Below are positions 11,412 through 20,965 of a DNA stretch of 64,000 nucleotides, piece after piece (the stretch's first letter is position 1; each line of letters opens with the position of its first letter). Source of the DNA: Zygnema cylindricum (lineage: Eukaryota; Streptophyta; Zygnematophyceae; Zygnematales; Zygnemataceae); assembly GCA_037447655.1 (NCBI GenBank), contig JBBHKE010000441.1, forward strand, positions 25,530 through 89,529, written 5' to 3'. A model generated the notes under the pieces. It saw only the letters and a program-made list of their open reading frames with translations, ran no database searches and had not been told where the DNA came from. The position numbers and the translations under genes are program-made.

Positions 11412-12475
11412 CTATGTTGGCATGACGTCAGCAGTTTCGGCAGTTACTGTCCATAGGCAAGAAAGAGGATCCACCGCGTAATCGACAGCGATATACTCCA
11501 AAAACATGTAAAAGACTTTATCAAGAAAGCAAGATGGTAAACTATCTGCGAGCATGAAAATAAAAAACGAAAAGCAGAAACGAAACTTAAAAACCCAAGG
11601 CAGGCAGAAGCAACCCAACTCAACAACAAGGACAAGTCGACAAACGATGATCAAGAAAGAATAATGACAACGGTGTACTCAAAAAAAGAAAAACTACTTG
11701 GGCAAACCTCAACGTGGCTAAAAAACTACTAAAAGCAACCTTTAAACCCCCCAGGCTCGGAGGAGCACGCCAAGGCAGTACCGAAAAAGGTCGGCGATCC
11801 ACGCGACAATAGCAGACCAATTTAGGATAGAAGCGTGCACTCACCGTAAAGCCACAGATAAACGCTGACTATGTAAAGAAACACTGCCGATAAAAAGAGT
11901 AAGGACAGGAACGGGAAAGAAGGACAAAAGAGGGAGAGTTCCCAAGCACTCTCCTCTCAAAAAGACGTCAACTACAAGTACAAAGGCACTCATCCCAGAA
12001 TACTAAGCCTTGAATGTGACACGCGGCCACTCCAACATGTCCAGCTCTAAAGGCAAGACTCGCCAAAACAATGCCACAAAAATACGATGGACATCATCAC
12101 GCAAAATATCAATATGCCACAAAGGAATAACATGTGAAACACCCGACAAACAGATTTTCCCCCAAATAAGCGATAGTCGCAATAGTGCCCGGAGCAATGT
12201 CGTATGCTTGAAAGAGTTCTCCCCCATGGGAGCGAGTGACTGGAGCCCAAGAGCAAACGAGAGGGTCGAGGGAAGGTGGACGAGGGAGGTCAAGAATGAA
12301 CCCAAGGATTCTCATGAGTTGGCAGTTATGAAAAGTAGAATGAATAGAATAGGTGTAGACCACATGCAATCTCCAAAACCAAAGCTTTCGTGGGAGAGAA
12401 GACGAGCACGTGAAGAATCAGAGGGAGGCGCCTCAAGAAGCTCGGACAACCTCACCAAAAGTTATTGGTGAAGGA
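11412..12475 (-). mobile_element. Old LINE 3' fragment (REL domain and 3' tail)
   Basis: Read on the minus strand, 12305-12130 encodes a decayed REL knuckle (SHGGELFQAYDIAPGTIATIA, matching SHGGDLIQAHDTIRDTIATIA of copy 1). Further on, 11880-11700 matches the LINE C-terminus (GAGTGCACGCTTCTAT; GCGTGCTCCTCCGAGCCTGG). The end at about 11540 holds the 3' tail phrase (TAGTTTACCATCTTGCTTT). Frames are broken throughout, and divergence is clearly greater than between copies 1 and 2, so this is an older 5'-truncated insertion. Confidence 0.7.
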
Positions 12476-13037
12476 AACCCGCAAGTATGCTTCACTGTGG
12501 GGAGGAACAAAATTTCTTTCCTCCTGTTTTTAACTTTTGTTAGCAACCCACCAACATTCAGAATTTTGGTTTCGTAGTCTCTTTTCGATGATCACATTTT
12601 ACTCGAATCCCTTCCCATCATGCTTCCCTAAGTTTTTGTTTTCCATGGACACCAAGGGCTGCACAAGATTCCCTTAAAAACTTCCCTCATTGACTTTCAT
12701 ATCACAGTCAATGAAACCAATGAAGAGAGCAAAGTATACGCATTACTCGCAACAAAAGTGCAGACCAGCGTCACATCTCATTAGGCAGTGAAATCCAGGG
12801 TCTGTGAGAATTAGATGGATACTCCACCTGTACTGAATGTTCACTCACTCCTACATACTGCGAAGTGTACATACTATGCAGTAACTGAAAAGATATTTAT
12901 TTTTCAAAATTTTAGTTTTGAAAAACAAAAAGAAGATACCCCACAGCCAGCAACTGCCATGAAGAAGTCAATCCCAATAAACTGCAGAAAGATGAAGTCA
13001 ATAGAAGACCATGAACATTTATGCAATGACAACAAAC

Positions 13038-14004
13038 CATAGTTCAAAAGTAGGTGTTTCTATTGTAGATCTTTTGTCGGCACCTTCATCGTAAGTTGTG
13101 TTATGGGCTGTTCATGTGATCGTCTTAAGTCGCTACTTTGATCAGCGACCGTCCGATCGTCCAAATCTGACGATAGTCCTATCGTAAGTTGTGTTATAGG
13201 CTTTTCATGTGATCTTCTTAGATCGCTACTTTGATCAGCGACCGTCCGATCGTCCGAATCTGACGGTTTAAATAAAAAGTCGCTCAAAACTCACAGAAAA
13301 AAGATTTTTTTGTCCATTTTTTTTTCAAATTTAGACATGACGTTTAATTCTCTATCGATCCATGTGCAACTCAACCCTGTTACTATTTTATTTCATTTTG
13401 CGGCCAATACAATATGGGTCAAGGGTATAATGCATAGTTGTTCACGGCGTTTAGTGCGAACGATTTAATCGCGACGAATTATACGTAACAAACGCATTGA
13501 ACCTTTTGAAAAACTCTTAAAAATCGTTAATGAATTTTCGTCCGTACTATTCCGTACATGTAAACAAAAATAAATTTCACATATACCGCAGTTTGTACCA
13601 TTTTCGTACATTTTCCGTATCTTTTCGTAATATTTCGTACATTTTTTGGTACAATTCCGTACATTCCCGTACAAATTCTGTTCAGTTTACCGGACAGAAA
13701 GTACTACGAAGTGCAACGTATCTTTTCGTCGAATTCCGTACATTTACCGTATAAAACCGTACAGTTATCGTAAAATACCGTACAGTTATCGTAAAATACC
13801 GTACAGTTTTCGTGAATTAGCCGTTCAGTTTACCGGACAGAAAGTACATCGCGTTTTTTTCCGATTTATTCAGAAGTCACGAATTATACGTTTTAATCGG
13901 AAAAAAGGAAAAAATCGTGCGATTTGAACAACTATGGTATAATGTATTTTTTGCGTACAATAGGCATATTGTATGGGTGTACTTTCACCTACTTTTGAAC
14001 TATG
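13038..14004. mobile_element. hAT-like MITE, family 1, with 8-bp target duplication
   Basis: Terminal inverted repeats are CATAGTTCAAAAGTAGGTG at the left and CACCTACTTTTGAACTATG at the right. The element is flanked by the exact 8-bp duplication CAACAAAC (13030-13037 and 14005-14012). The 8-bp target site points to the hAT superfamily. Other copies lie at 48264-48803 and 53800-54073. There is no transposase frame. The internal landmarks ATCGTAAGTTGTGTTATGGG and GATCAGCGACCGTCCGATCG are shared by all copies. This copy is enlarged by the nested element at 13433-13936. Confidence 0.85.
13433..13936. mobile_element. hAT-like MITE nested inside the family 1 MITE
   Basis: The 504-nt insertion has exact 11-bp inverted termini CATAGTTGTTC / GAACAACTATG and is flanked by the 8-bp duplication GTATAATG (13425-13432 and 13937-13944). 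The uninterrupted sequence (TATTGTATGTTTTGCG or ATAATGTATGTTTTGC) is seen in the copies at 48264 and 53800. Its interior is a cluster of CCGTACA/CGTACATT words and two copies of GTTCAGTTTACCGGACAGAA. Confidence 0.8.
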
Positions 14005-14072
14005 CAACAAACACAATAATTTCATAGTTGCATCAATTCCCAACTTAGTGGTTATTGACTATCAAAAAAAAT

Positions 14073-14425
14073 CAAGACTCGCCAAAACAATGCCACAAAA
14101 ATACGATTGGACACCACGCAAACCAATAACAATCTGCCACAAAGGAATAACATGTGAAACATCCGACAAACAGATTTTTCCCCCAAATAAGCGATAATCG
14201 CAATAGTGCCCGGAACAATGTCGTGTTCTTCAAAGAGTTCTCCCCCTTGGAATGAAGCCCAAAGGCAAACAAGAGGGTCGAGTAAAGGTGGACGGGGGAG
14301 GACAAGTACTCGAGGACTGTCATGGGCGGAGAAGTCATGAAAAGTAAAAAAGAATATACGTAAGCCATATGCAAAATCCAAAACCAGAGCTTTCCTATGA
14401 GAACATGGCGCATGAAAATTCAAAG
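14073..14425 (-). mobile_element. LINE REL remnant, duplicated copy
   Basis: The minus-strand reading gives a decayed PLVCLWASFQGGELFEEHDIVPGTIAIIA segment, equivalent to the CACGRVLGPDGVHLLRCSHGG...TIATIA region of the LINE. It is the unit-B partner of the fragment at 12054-12470 and arose by the tandem duplication, not by a separate insertion. Confidence 0.6.
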
Positions 14426-15249
14426 AGAAACCTCAAGAAACTCAGAGCGAATAGTGACAAGAATCTTATCACTAGTTAATTAGGTTGGAGGACACCCGAA
14501 GAAAATTTCTTTTCTCCTGTTTATGACTTTTGCTAACAACACACCAACATTCACATTTTCAGGTCTGATTTGGTCTTTTACATGATCACAATTTTACTCA
14601 AATCCCTTCCGTCATCATAAGATTAGTTTTCCATGGACACTTTGGGCTGGACAATATTCCCTTAAAAATTTCCCTCATTAACTTTCGTGTCACAGTCAAT
14701 GAAACCAATGAAGAGAGCACAGTATATACATTGCTCACAAGATGTGCAGACCAGCGTCACGTCACATTAGGCAGGGAATTAGATGGATACTTCACCTGTA
14801 TTGAATGTTCATTCACTCACACAGATTACAAAATGTACATACTATGCTGTAACTGAAAAGACATTTGTTTTTCCTAAGTTTTGAAGACAAAATTTCGCCA
14901 CAAAGCCCGCAACTGCCATGAAGAAGACAATCCCAATAAACTGCAGAAAAACAAAGTAAATAAATGATGAAAAGCCACCCATGAACATTTCAGCAATGAC
15001 AGCAACCGCACTAATTTCATAGTCGCATCAATTCCAGCTTAGCGGTTATTGATTTGTGCAAAACACATTCAATAAAAGAGATTCAAACAAAACAAAGAGC
15101 CATTCGTCAATATGGCCTAATATCAAATTACAGCAAATTCTTTAAGACATGCTGTTTTTAACTTACAGCAACATGTTTCCTTTTCCTATCCACATAATCT
15201 GCCCTAAACTCTACACTACCTAAAAAACCTCCCTATACACTTAAAATCC

Positions 15250-15882
15250 TTATAGCTCAATGGCAGATTTTCCTGTGAACTTCACTTCTACGGGGTTGAC
15301 ATTCTTTCCAATACTGCGGAAGTTTTGGTTGGCTCCTGTACGGCCAGCATTGACCTTCTCGGGGTAGACTCCGTCCTTAGGGTGAAGGTACTGTACTTCT
15401 CCACTCGGGAAAACTCGGTAAAACTGGTAGTTAGTTTTGAACTTGGTACGGAGCTGAGTTCCAAGAGCCAGACACTGCTCCTTTCTTGCAAGCTTCAAAA
15501 GGTTAGGACCAGATCTCATGATGGCGGCTCCTCCAGTAGGAAGCTCAAAAATCTGCTCCTTCTTTGCCTCCCAGGTGATGACGTAAAACTCCTCCACCTG
15601 AGCCTTTCGGAGAAGACCTCCAGTGGATCCTCCGAAGATAGGAGAGGGAGTGTCTGCCTTGAGTTCGGGAGGAGTGAATCCAGCTGGCGCAGCTTCATCT
15701 GCTGCCATGCGGACTCGGGAGGAGGAGACGGACACTTGAATCTTCTCTCCGGAGAAAGAGGTAGAGCGGAGAGGAGTGGCGGCGACAAAACTCCGAACGG
15801 AGATTCTGCTGGATGCAGCCACCTGAGAGGCGGGAGCAGCAGCTGCCACGCAGGCGCCGGAGGTGGAAGCAATTGCGGCCAT
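15250..15882 (-). CDS. psaD: Photosystem I reaction centre subunit II (PsaD), plastid precursor
   Basis: A single uninterrupted frame of 210 residues from ATG at 15882 to a stop at 15250. Residues 1 to about 58 are Ala/Ser/Val-rich with few acidic residues and end [14 protein letters not shown], a typical chloroplast transit peptide with its likely cleavage site. The mature part contains the family's hallmarks in order: [72 protein letters not shown] and [20 protein letters not shown]. PsaD sits on the stromal face of PSI and docks ferredoxin, and its mature length (about 150) fits. Lack of introns is also seen in land-plant psaD genes, while its neighbours are intron-rich. No gene lies within 3 kb on either side, only TE debris. 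Confidence 0.97.
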   Translation of the reverse strand: MAAIASTSGACVAAAAPASQVAASSRISVRSFVAATPLRSTSFSGEKIQVSVSSSRVRMAADEAAPAGFTPPELKADTPSPIFGGSTGGLLRKAQVEEFYVITWEAKKEQIFELPTGGAAIMRSGPNLLKLARKEQCLALGTQLRTKFKTNYQFYRVFPSGEVQYLHPKDGVYPEKVNAGRTGANQNFRSIGKNVNPVEVKFTGKSAIEL

Positions 15883-16741
15883 GGCTAAAAGGATGGCCTG
15901 GAAGGGACAAAAGAGGGAAGGGAGAGGTGAGGATAGGAGGGGAAGGGAATGAGAAGGTTGTACAAATGTCGTCCGATTTTCGACTAAGGATTCTGCAGGG
16001 ATTATGTATTAGGAGATGAACGGAACGGATGTCTTATGGTGGCAATCAACTTTTTGGAAGTGGCGAGCGATGCCCCCCCACCAGTCATCGTAAAGGATGG
16101 TTATCCACCAAGGATCTCCATGGGAACATCTGGGCCGTCCGATCTGACATATTCGCGAAAGATAAGGTCGCAGGGAGTCGTCGATGAAATCGTCGCTAAA
16201 AGCGTCGCAAATGTATCGCAGTTGTCATGTTTCTATGGTCGCATGAAGCGGCGGTCGCTTTGCGTCGCTTGATGCGACGTTCAGGCCGCCTCAGGTACAA
16301 TAAAGGTATGGTACGAATGTCAAAAGCCTAGCTCGGATCACCGCTCGTGTAGATGCTACCGATACCACTCCTTGTCCGACACGTGGATAAAAATGAAATT
16401 ATGTAAAATCTTTTTCCCAAAAAGTGGAAGCACCGCGTTGAAGGCTTGGAATTTGAAGGGCTAAAGAAAGAAATTCGACCGCCCATCACTTGCGGCGAGT
16501 TGTCTTTTTCTAGAGTGAAAATGGCTTTGCCGCAAAAAAAAACACGTAGTCTGGGAGAATTCACTCAAAAATCGGACGTTTCACATGATGGGAAACATAA
16601 ATTTCGAACGCAAGCTCACGCCGTACTGTCGTTTTCTGCGGGTGAAAAGCCGGGACGTCTTTTTTCATATATTCTTACAAAATTTGCGCCCCCGCGAAAC
16701 GTATCATTGCTGACATTAGTTTTTTCCACAGATAAAAGGGC
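15883..16741. other. psaD upstream region, no gene seen
   Basis: This holds the presumed promoter of psaD (transcribed leftward). An ACACGTGGA motif (G-box/ABRE-like) lies at about 16378-16386. Short open frames here show no recognisable motifs. The stretch ends where a MITE of family 3 begins. Confidence 0.4.
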
Positions 16742-17209
16742 TTTGCCGGTAATCGATGTGTACCTTTTTTTGGCTTGCCGATGATCGATACATTGGCACG
16801 ATATATCGACACGGGTGTTCTCGCCGATGAAAAACCGATAATACCGGTAATAATAACGGTAACGATAATATCGGTTTCGCGATAACATCGGTAACGATAG
16901 TTATCGGCGATAACTGTACGGTTAGTACCGTACAATTGTACTATTTTTCCGCCGTACTGAGCCGCCATTATTCCGTTACACATAGTACGGAACAGATTGC
17001 TACACGTGGCATACCACGCTATATACAATGAGAAATATAATATAGTATGTTATAAAGTACTATTATAGCGTACTATATTTTTCCCACTTATCGCCCGAAT
17101 AAGGAATTTATTGGTCTCGGAGCGATATATCGGGACCCTTGAACGTTCGATAACCGATAACTATCGGTATCGGTGTTATCGCAATAAATTTCTTGCCGAT
17201 ACACAACTC
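16742..17209. mobile_element. hAT-like MITE, family 3 (partial left end)
   Basis: The interior is rich in palindromic TATCG/CGATA words (ATAACTATCGGTATCGGTG), with the shared landmarks CCGCCATTATTCCGTTAC and GTGGCATACCACGCTATAT. The right terminus TTGCCGATACACAAC is the inverse of the left terminus GTTGTGTATCGGCA seen at 53431. Other copies are at 53431-55652 (interrupted), about 58390-58734 and about 59098-59560. The left terminus of this copy has been lost or is diverged. Confidence 0.7.
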
Positions 17210-17211
17210 TA

Positions 17212-17428
17212 CACCGCGAATCGTTATTAGTGTCAAAGTCACTAATTTGGGTTCTTAAAATTTTAATTTTTTTCCACAATTAGTATACATAATTTTCGAA
17301 AATAAATTAGCAACGCTATTCAAGGACGTGGACCATAATCTGCCACGTCTCTCGCACTAAATTAGAATCAATAACACATATTTTTTTTTACGCTATTTAC
17401 ACTTTGACACTAATAACGATTCGCGGTG
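17212..17428. mobile_element. TA-flanked MITE (217 nt), near-perfect inverted repeats
   Basis: The left end CACCGCGAATCGTTATTAG continues into TGTCAAAGT, and the right end is its exact inverse over about 28 nt. TA lies on each outer side (17210-17211 and 17429-17430). It sits at the right end of the family 3 MITE. It is the best-preserved short copy of this family in the window and shares the GTGGCAGATTATGGTCC-type interior (inverse orientation) with the copy at 34772-34970. Confidence 0.85.
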
Positions 17429-17452
17429 TACTGGTTCTACAATACTGCAAAG

Positions 17453-17915
17453 AAGAGGTTGCAAACGGTTACCCGAAACCGTAAACGACCGTTACCCGAC
17501 CGCCCGCGTCGGATCCGGAACGGATTCGGGTGCCAAATTTTGGGGGCCGGGCAGATTCGGGCGGGTGATTCACAAAAAAAACAAAAAATCGGTTACGGTC
17601 GGGTAAGCAAAAAACGAAAAAAAATGAAAGTTTTGTACTGTCCATACTATCCAACATTATTGTACTTTCTACTCTTGGTATCGTGGAAGGTACGAGGGAG
17701 ATGTACCATTATTTTTGTACTTATTCGGGTACGGGCGGGTACGGGTAGTCGCGGGAAATCGAGTTTCGGTTAACTTTTATTTTCGTAAATGCGCATCGGG
17801 TAACGGGTAACAATATAGGAGCCTGACATAACCCGGTCGGGCGTCGGGTACTCAGATTTTGAAAAAAAAAAATGTCGGTTTGGGCTATCTAAAATTTTGA
17901 CTTTTGCGATCTCTG
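17453..17915. mobile_element. hAT-like MITE, family 2
   Basis: The left terminus AAGAGGTTGCAAACGG and right terminus TTTTGCGATCTCTG are inverted repeats, flanked by the near-identical 8-mers CTGCAAAG (17445-17452) and CTGTAAAG (17916-17923). The interior has the GACCGTTACCCGACC and CATAACCCGGTCGGGCGTCGG words that recur in the copy at 34433-35321 and, inverted, in the fragment starting at 54074. There is no coding sequence. Confidence 0.75.
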
Positions 17916-17923
17916 CTGTAAAG

Positions 17924-19566
17924 GACAGGAAACAACATAGATCGATAGACATGTACAGTCCCTCAAAATTCATCTTACATCTCGGACCATTACTCGTGCT
18001 AAGAGACCAATCATGTGACAGCTCTAGTGTGATAGTTCTATTCTCAGTCCAAATGACGTGGATGATTGTGAATATTAAAAAGAGGTCGAGTTACGATAAA
18101 AAAATAATCAATATTATTAATGGTATTTTATTTTCAGACATACCGGGAGCAAACACGGATTAATATACCTTCATATTCACAATTCACATTCACTATGTAC
18201 TAATCATGGGGACTTCTGTAGTTGTACACAAGCAAATGATGGCTATACAATTCAAGTTCTCAAAGACAATGTTGTTACCATGTATATCATGTTGTGTCCA
18301 GTTTCAAGTTTTTCCAGACACTTTCTGTAAAGTCCTTCTGTCTAGAACTTCAGCGTTAGTGCATCAGCACAACTTCAATTCTATAAGCATCGCAAAAAAA
18401 ATTGTCAGTGGAAAATGAAATCCTTACTAATTTCTAGGGTCTAAAAACAGGGATATCTTATGATCTCATGTTAAATATCTTCGGTTGATTAAATGTGGAG
18501 AATAACTGTCATGTGTTCCCAAAACCGTACAAGGAGAAACCCTAACCTAATGTGCACAAATCTTATGAATGCCAAATTATTGCAACTCAAAGGGCATATG
18601 CACCGACATGTCTCATGTCCATTTTCTTTTCAGGCGACGTGTCATTTACTTGATGCCAATTCTCTCGGCTCCTTGAAACCATTTCCACTAGGAAACATAA
18701 GAGGCACACACAACAAACAAAACGTTTGGAGCAGTGAACTTATTAGTCAAAAGTGGCGCTACGATATATATGTGTCACCGCTTTCACAGTGCTAAAGCTG
18801 TCAAAGCAGACTGGGTTCAGGAATCCCTCATGGAAACCCTGAGGTAGCAGGCAAAACATTTAATCAACTGGATGAAAAAGCATACCTATAATCAAGAATT
18901 AGTAAGAAAATACTTGACTAAGTTTACCAAAACCATATACATGCGCATTAGAAAGATTTGCAAGACATGCCACAGTCAATTGAGCAAGAAGTAAGGTAAA
19001 ATGGGGAAAAATATTAGCTCTAATTTGCAGAAAAAAAACAAAAAATACAAAAACCACAGCAGGATATTTACCAGATTCTGAATCCCAGTGGCATTAATAC
19101 ATCAATCACTTCACAACGTTAAGCCGTTTGATGTACTCAAGAACATGCCCTTCAATAAATAAACGGGCAAGGAGTCGTAATTGCCTGATGAGCTCATAAA
19201 AAAGACACCTAAAATACTAAGTAAAGCAGTTGTGGTAAAAACATTAGTATGTGTTGTCATGACATTGACTTCACACCGAGATTTGCTAACTATACCTCTC
19301 AAGAGGACGATAAGGAATGGGACTTAAAAATATTTTCACTTCACTTCTGAAACCTTGTCTTCTGAGTGCTGATGCTATTGTTTGCCTCTACTGAAGAAAA
19401 TAAGAATTGCGGTACAATTTGGATAAGCACAGCCCACAACGCTATCTTAAACATTTCATCGTTTGAGTATGAGCAGAGTTCATCCAAAGCAGTTTCCAAT
19501 CTCCTATTCCCTCTCGCTAAGAATTTGTTTCAAATAAATGAGAGACACTCCCTGTTATAATAAGCC
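17924..19566. other. Intergenic, no gene recognised
   Basis: AT-rich unique sequence downstream of the RPL24 gene, which runs leftward. No frame here shows a known motif. The first few hundred bases left of 19567 are the likely RPL24 3' UTR and terminator. Confidence 0.4.
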
Positions 19567-20864
19567 TTAGGCGCTGTCACTCTTCTTGTTCTTCATCCTT
19601 CGCTCTCTGTCCTTCGCTGGGTCATCGACCACCTCTCCGGTCTTCAAAAGGTATCGTACTTTCGTGCCATCTTCCAATAATTTGTGCCCAACACGGCTTG
19701 CTACTTTACTCTCCCTCGAATACACCATTACATTTGAACTATGGATTGGGGCTTCAACCTGCAAAACATGAATGATAACATCCAGGGTCTTTCAAAACTT
19801 GTGCATGAAAAATTGACATAAACGGTAACACTCAAGATCATAAATGGTAACACCAGCCTCCATTAGCGAATTTTCCTCACCAAAAGCACCTTCAAAGTCA
19901 CTCGAGTGTCCCCAAAACTATACTGAACCACATACATACCCAGAAAAACAAATCAAAAACTTATCCATCCCTGTTTTCATAAAAGGAAACCTCCTCCTAA
20001 GCGAGTTGAAAAAACTAACCTGGATAATCTGACCAGACTCGCCCTCTGCCCGTTTCTTCATATGCTTTGTCTTTATATTAATATCCTTGCAAGTCACCTT
20101 CGAATTGTGCGTAAACACACTCAAAACCTCCGCAATTTTGCCCTTGTCAGCCCCAGAGATGACCTGGACAGTATCCCCCACTTTCACATGAAGCTTCTGA
20201 CGGACAGGCAGACTGTTGGGCTTCACAGCTTTCTTCTCCCATCGTTTAATCTGTATTTGAAACACAGAGAGGGAGAGAGAGGAAGAGGGAGAGGGAGAGG
20301 GAGAGGAAGTATATGCCTTTAATAAAAAGCTCTCGATTACTAATGACAGTCGAAGGAAAAAGAAGAAAGTTGGAAGTGTCTTTCAAAAGGAGAAATTAGG
20401 GTTTTGGCAGGGTTACAAAAATTGGTTCACTCCTCATGTTACATATGCACAAAAGTGATGCACAGCAATAATGCACAAAAAACTGTTAGATGCTGCAACA
20501 TACCCCAGCGGTGATGCGAACTGGAGCGAAAAGAGTACTCTGCAAAACAACATAAAATAACCATGTCTTAGTACTAGTACAGCCATATTGACACCAGTTG
20601 ACAGAGGAAAAACGGAAAATATAACTAATCTATCAATCAAACATTTAATAAAACCCTAGGACTTAAGAGATTCTATGCCACAAAAACAAAAACCATGTCT
20701 AACAGGGACATTAACAAAAAAAAAGAATGAGATTGTACAAATACCTCTCTTGATGGCGTATAAGAAGAAGACGAAGAAACTCCCTCTCCAGACAAGCTAC
20801 TTTTCACAAAACCCCTCACGCTGAGGCCCGAAAGAGAGCTTTGAAGAGCTCCAATTCCAGCCAT
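19567..20864 (-). CDS. RPL24: Plastid 50S ribosomal protein L24 (bL24c), four exons
   Basis: Minus-strand exons: 20864-20745, 20539-20504, 20250-20020 and 19758-19567. All three introns are phase 0 with GT-AG borders (donors GTATTT, GTATGT, GTTAGT; acceptors TGCAG, ATACAG, TGCAG). The product is 192 aa. Exon 1 (40 aa, [10 protein letters not shown]..., Ser-rich) is a chloroplast transit peptide. Exon 2 is a 12-residue micro-exon ([12 protein letters not shown]). Exon 3 carries the KOW/L24 core: [20 protein letters not shown] and [24 protein letters not shown]. Exon 4 gives [14 protein letters not shown] and a Lys-rich tail. L24 binds the 5' part of 23S rRNA and starts large-subunit assembly. 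Length and order agree with land-plant plastid L24 (about 190-200 aa). Confidence 0.95.
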
Positions 20865-20955
20865 GGCTACCAGAAGATGGCCTAAGACTACAAGAAAAGG
20901 TTTCAGAAATCAGAAACTCTAACAGTCAGAGTAAAGGCTCTTTACACGAGCGGCT

Positions 20956-20965
20956 GCCACGTGGT
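20956..20965. promoter_or_regulatory. G-box upstream of RPL24
   Basis: GCCACGTGGT, with the CACGTG core at 20958-20963, lies about 95 nt upstream of the RPL24 start codon. G-boxes bind bZIP/bHLH factors and are common in light-responsive plastid-protein genes. The regulatory role is inferred from motif and position only. Confidence 0.45.

Larger units (their letters stand above)
12054..15056. repeat. About 1-kb ancient tandem duplication, left unit split by a MITE
   Basis: Two units run in the same direction. Unit A is 12054-14072 (with the MITE at 13038-14004 inside it) and unit B is 14073-15056. Both begin AAGACTCGCCAAAACAATGC, both carry AAAGGAATAACATGTGAAAC and AATGAAACCAATGAAGAGAG, and both end near TTAG-GGTTATTGA. 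The units differ by many substitutions and small indels. Each contains the same LINE REL remnant followed by unique sequence, so the duplication came after that LINE inserted and before the MITE landed in unit A. Confidence 0.75.

Noticed and set aside
15325-15888. 187-codon plus-strand frame opposite psaD
   Set aside because: Antisense shadow of a well-supported PsaD coding sequence; no motif of its own.
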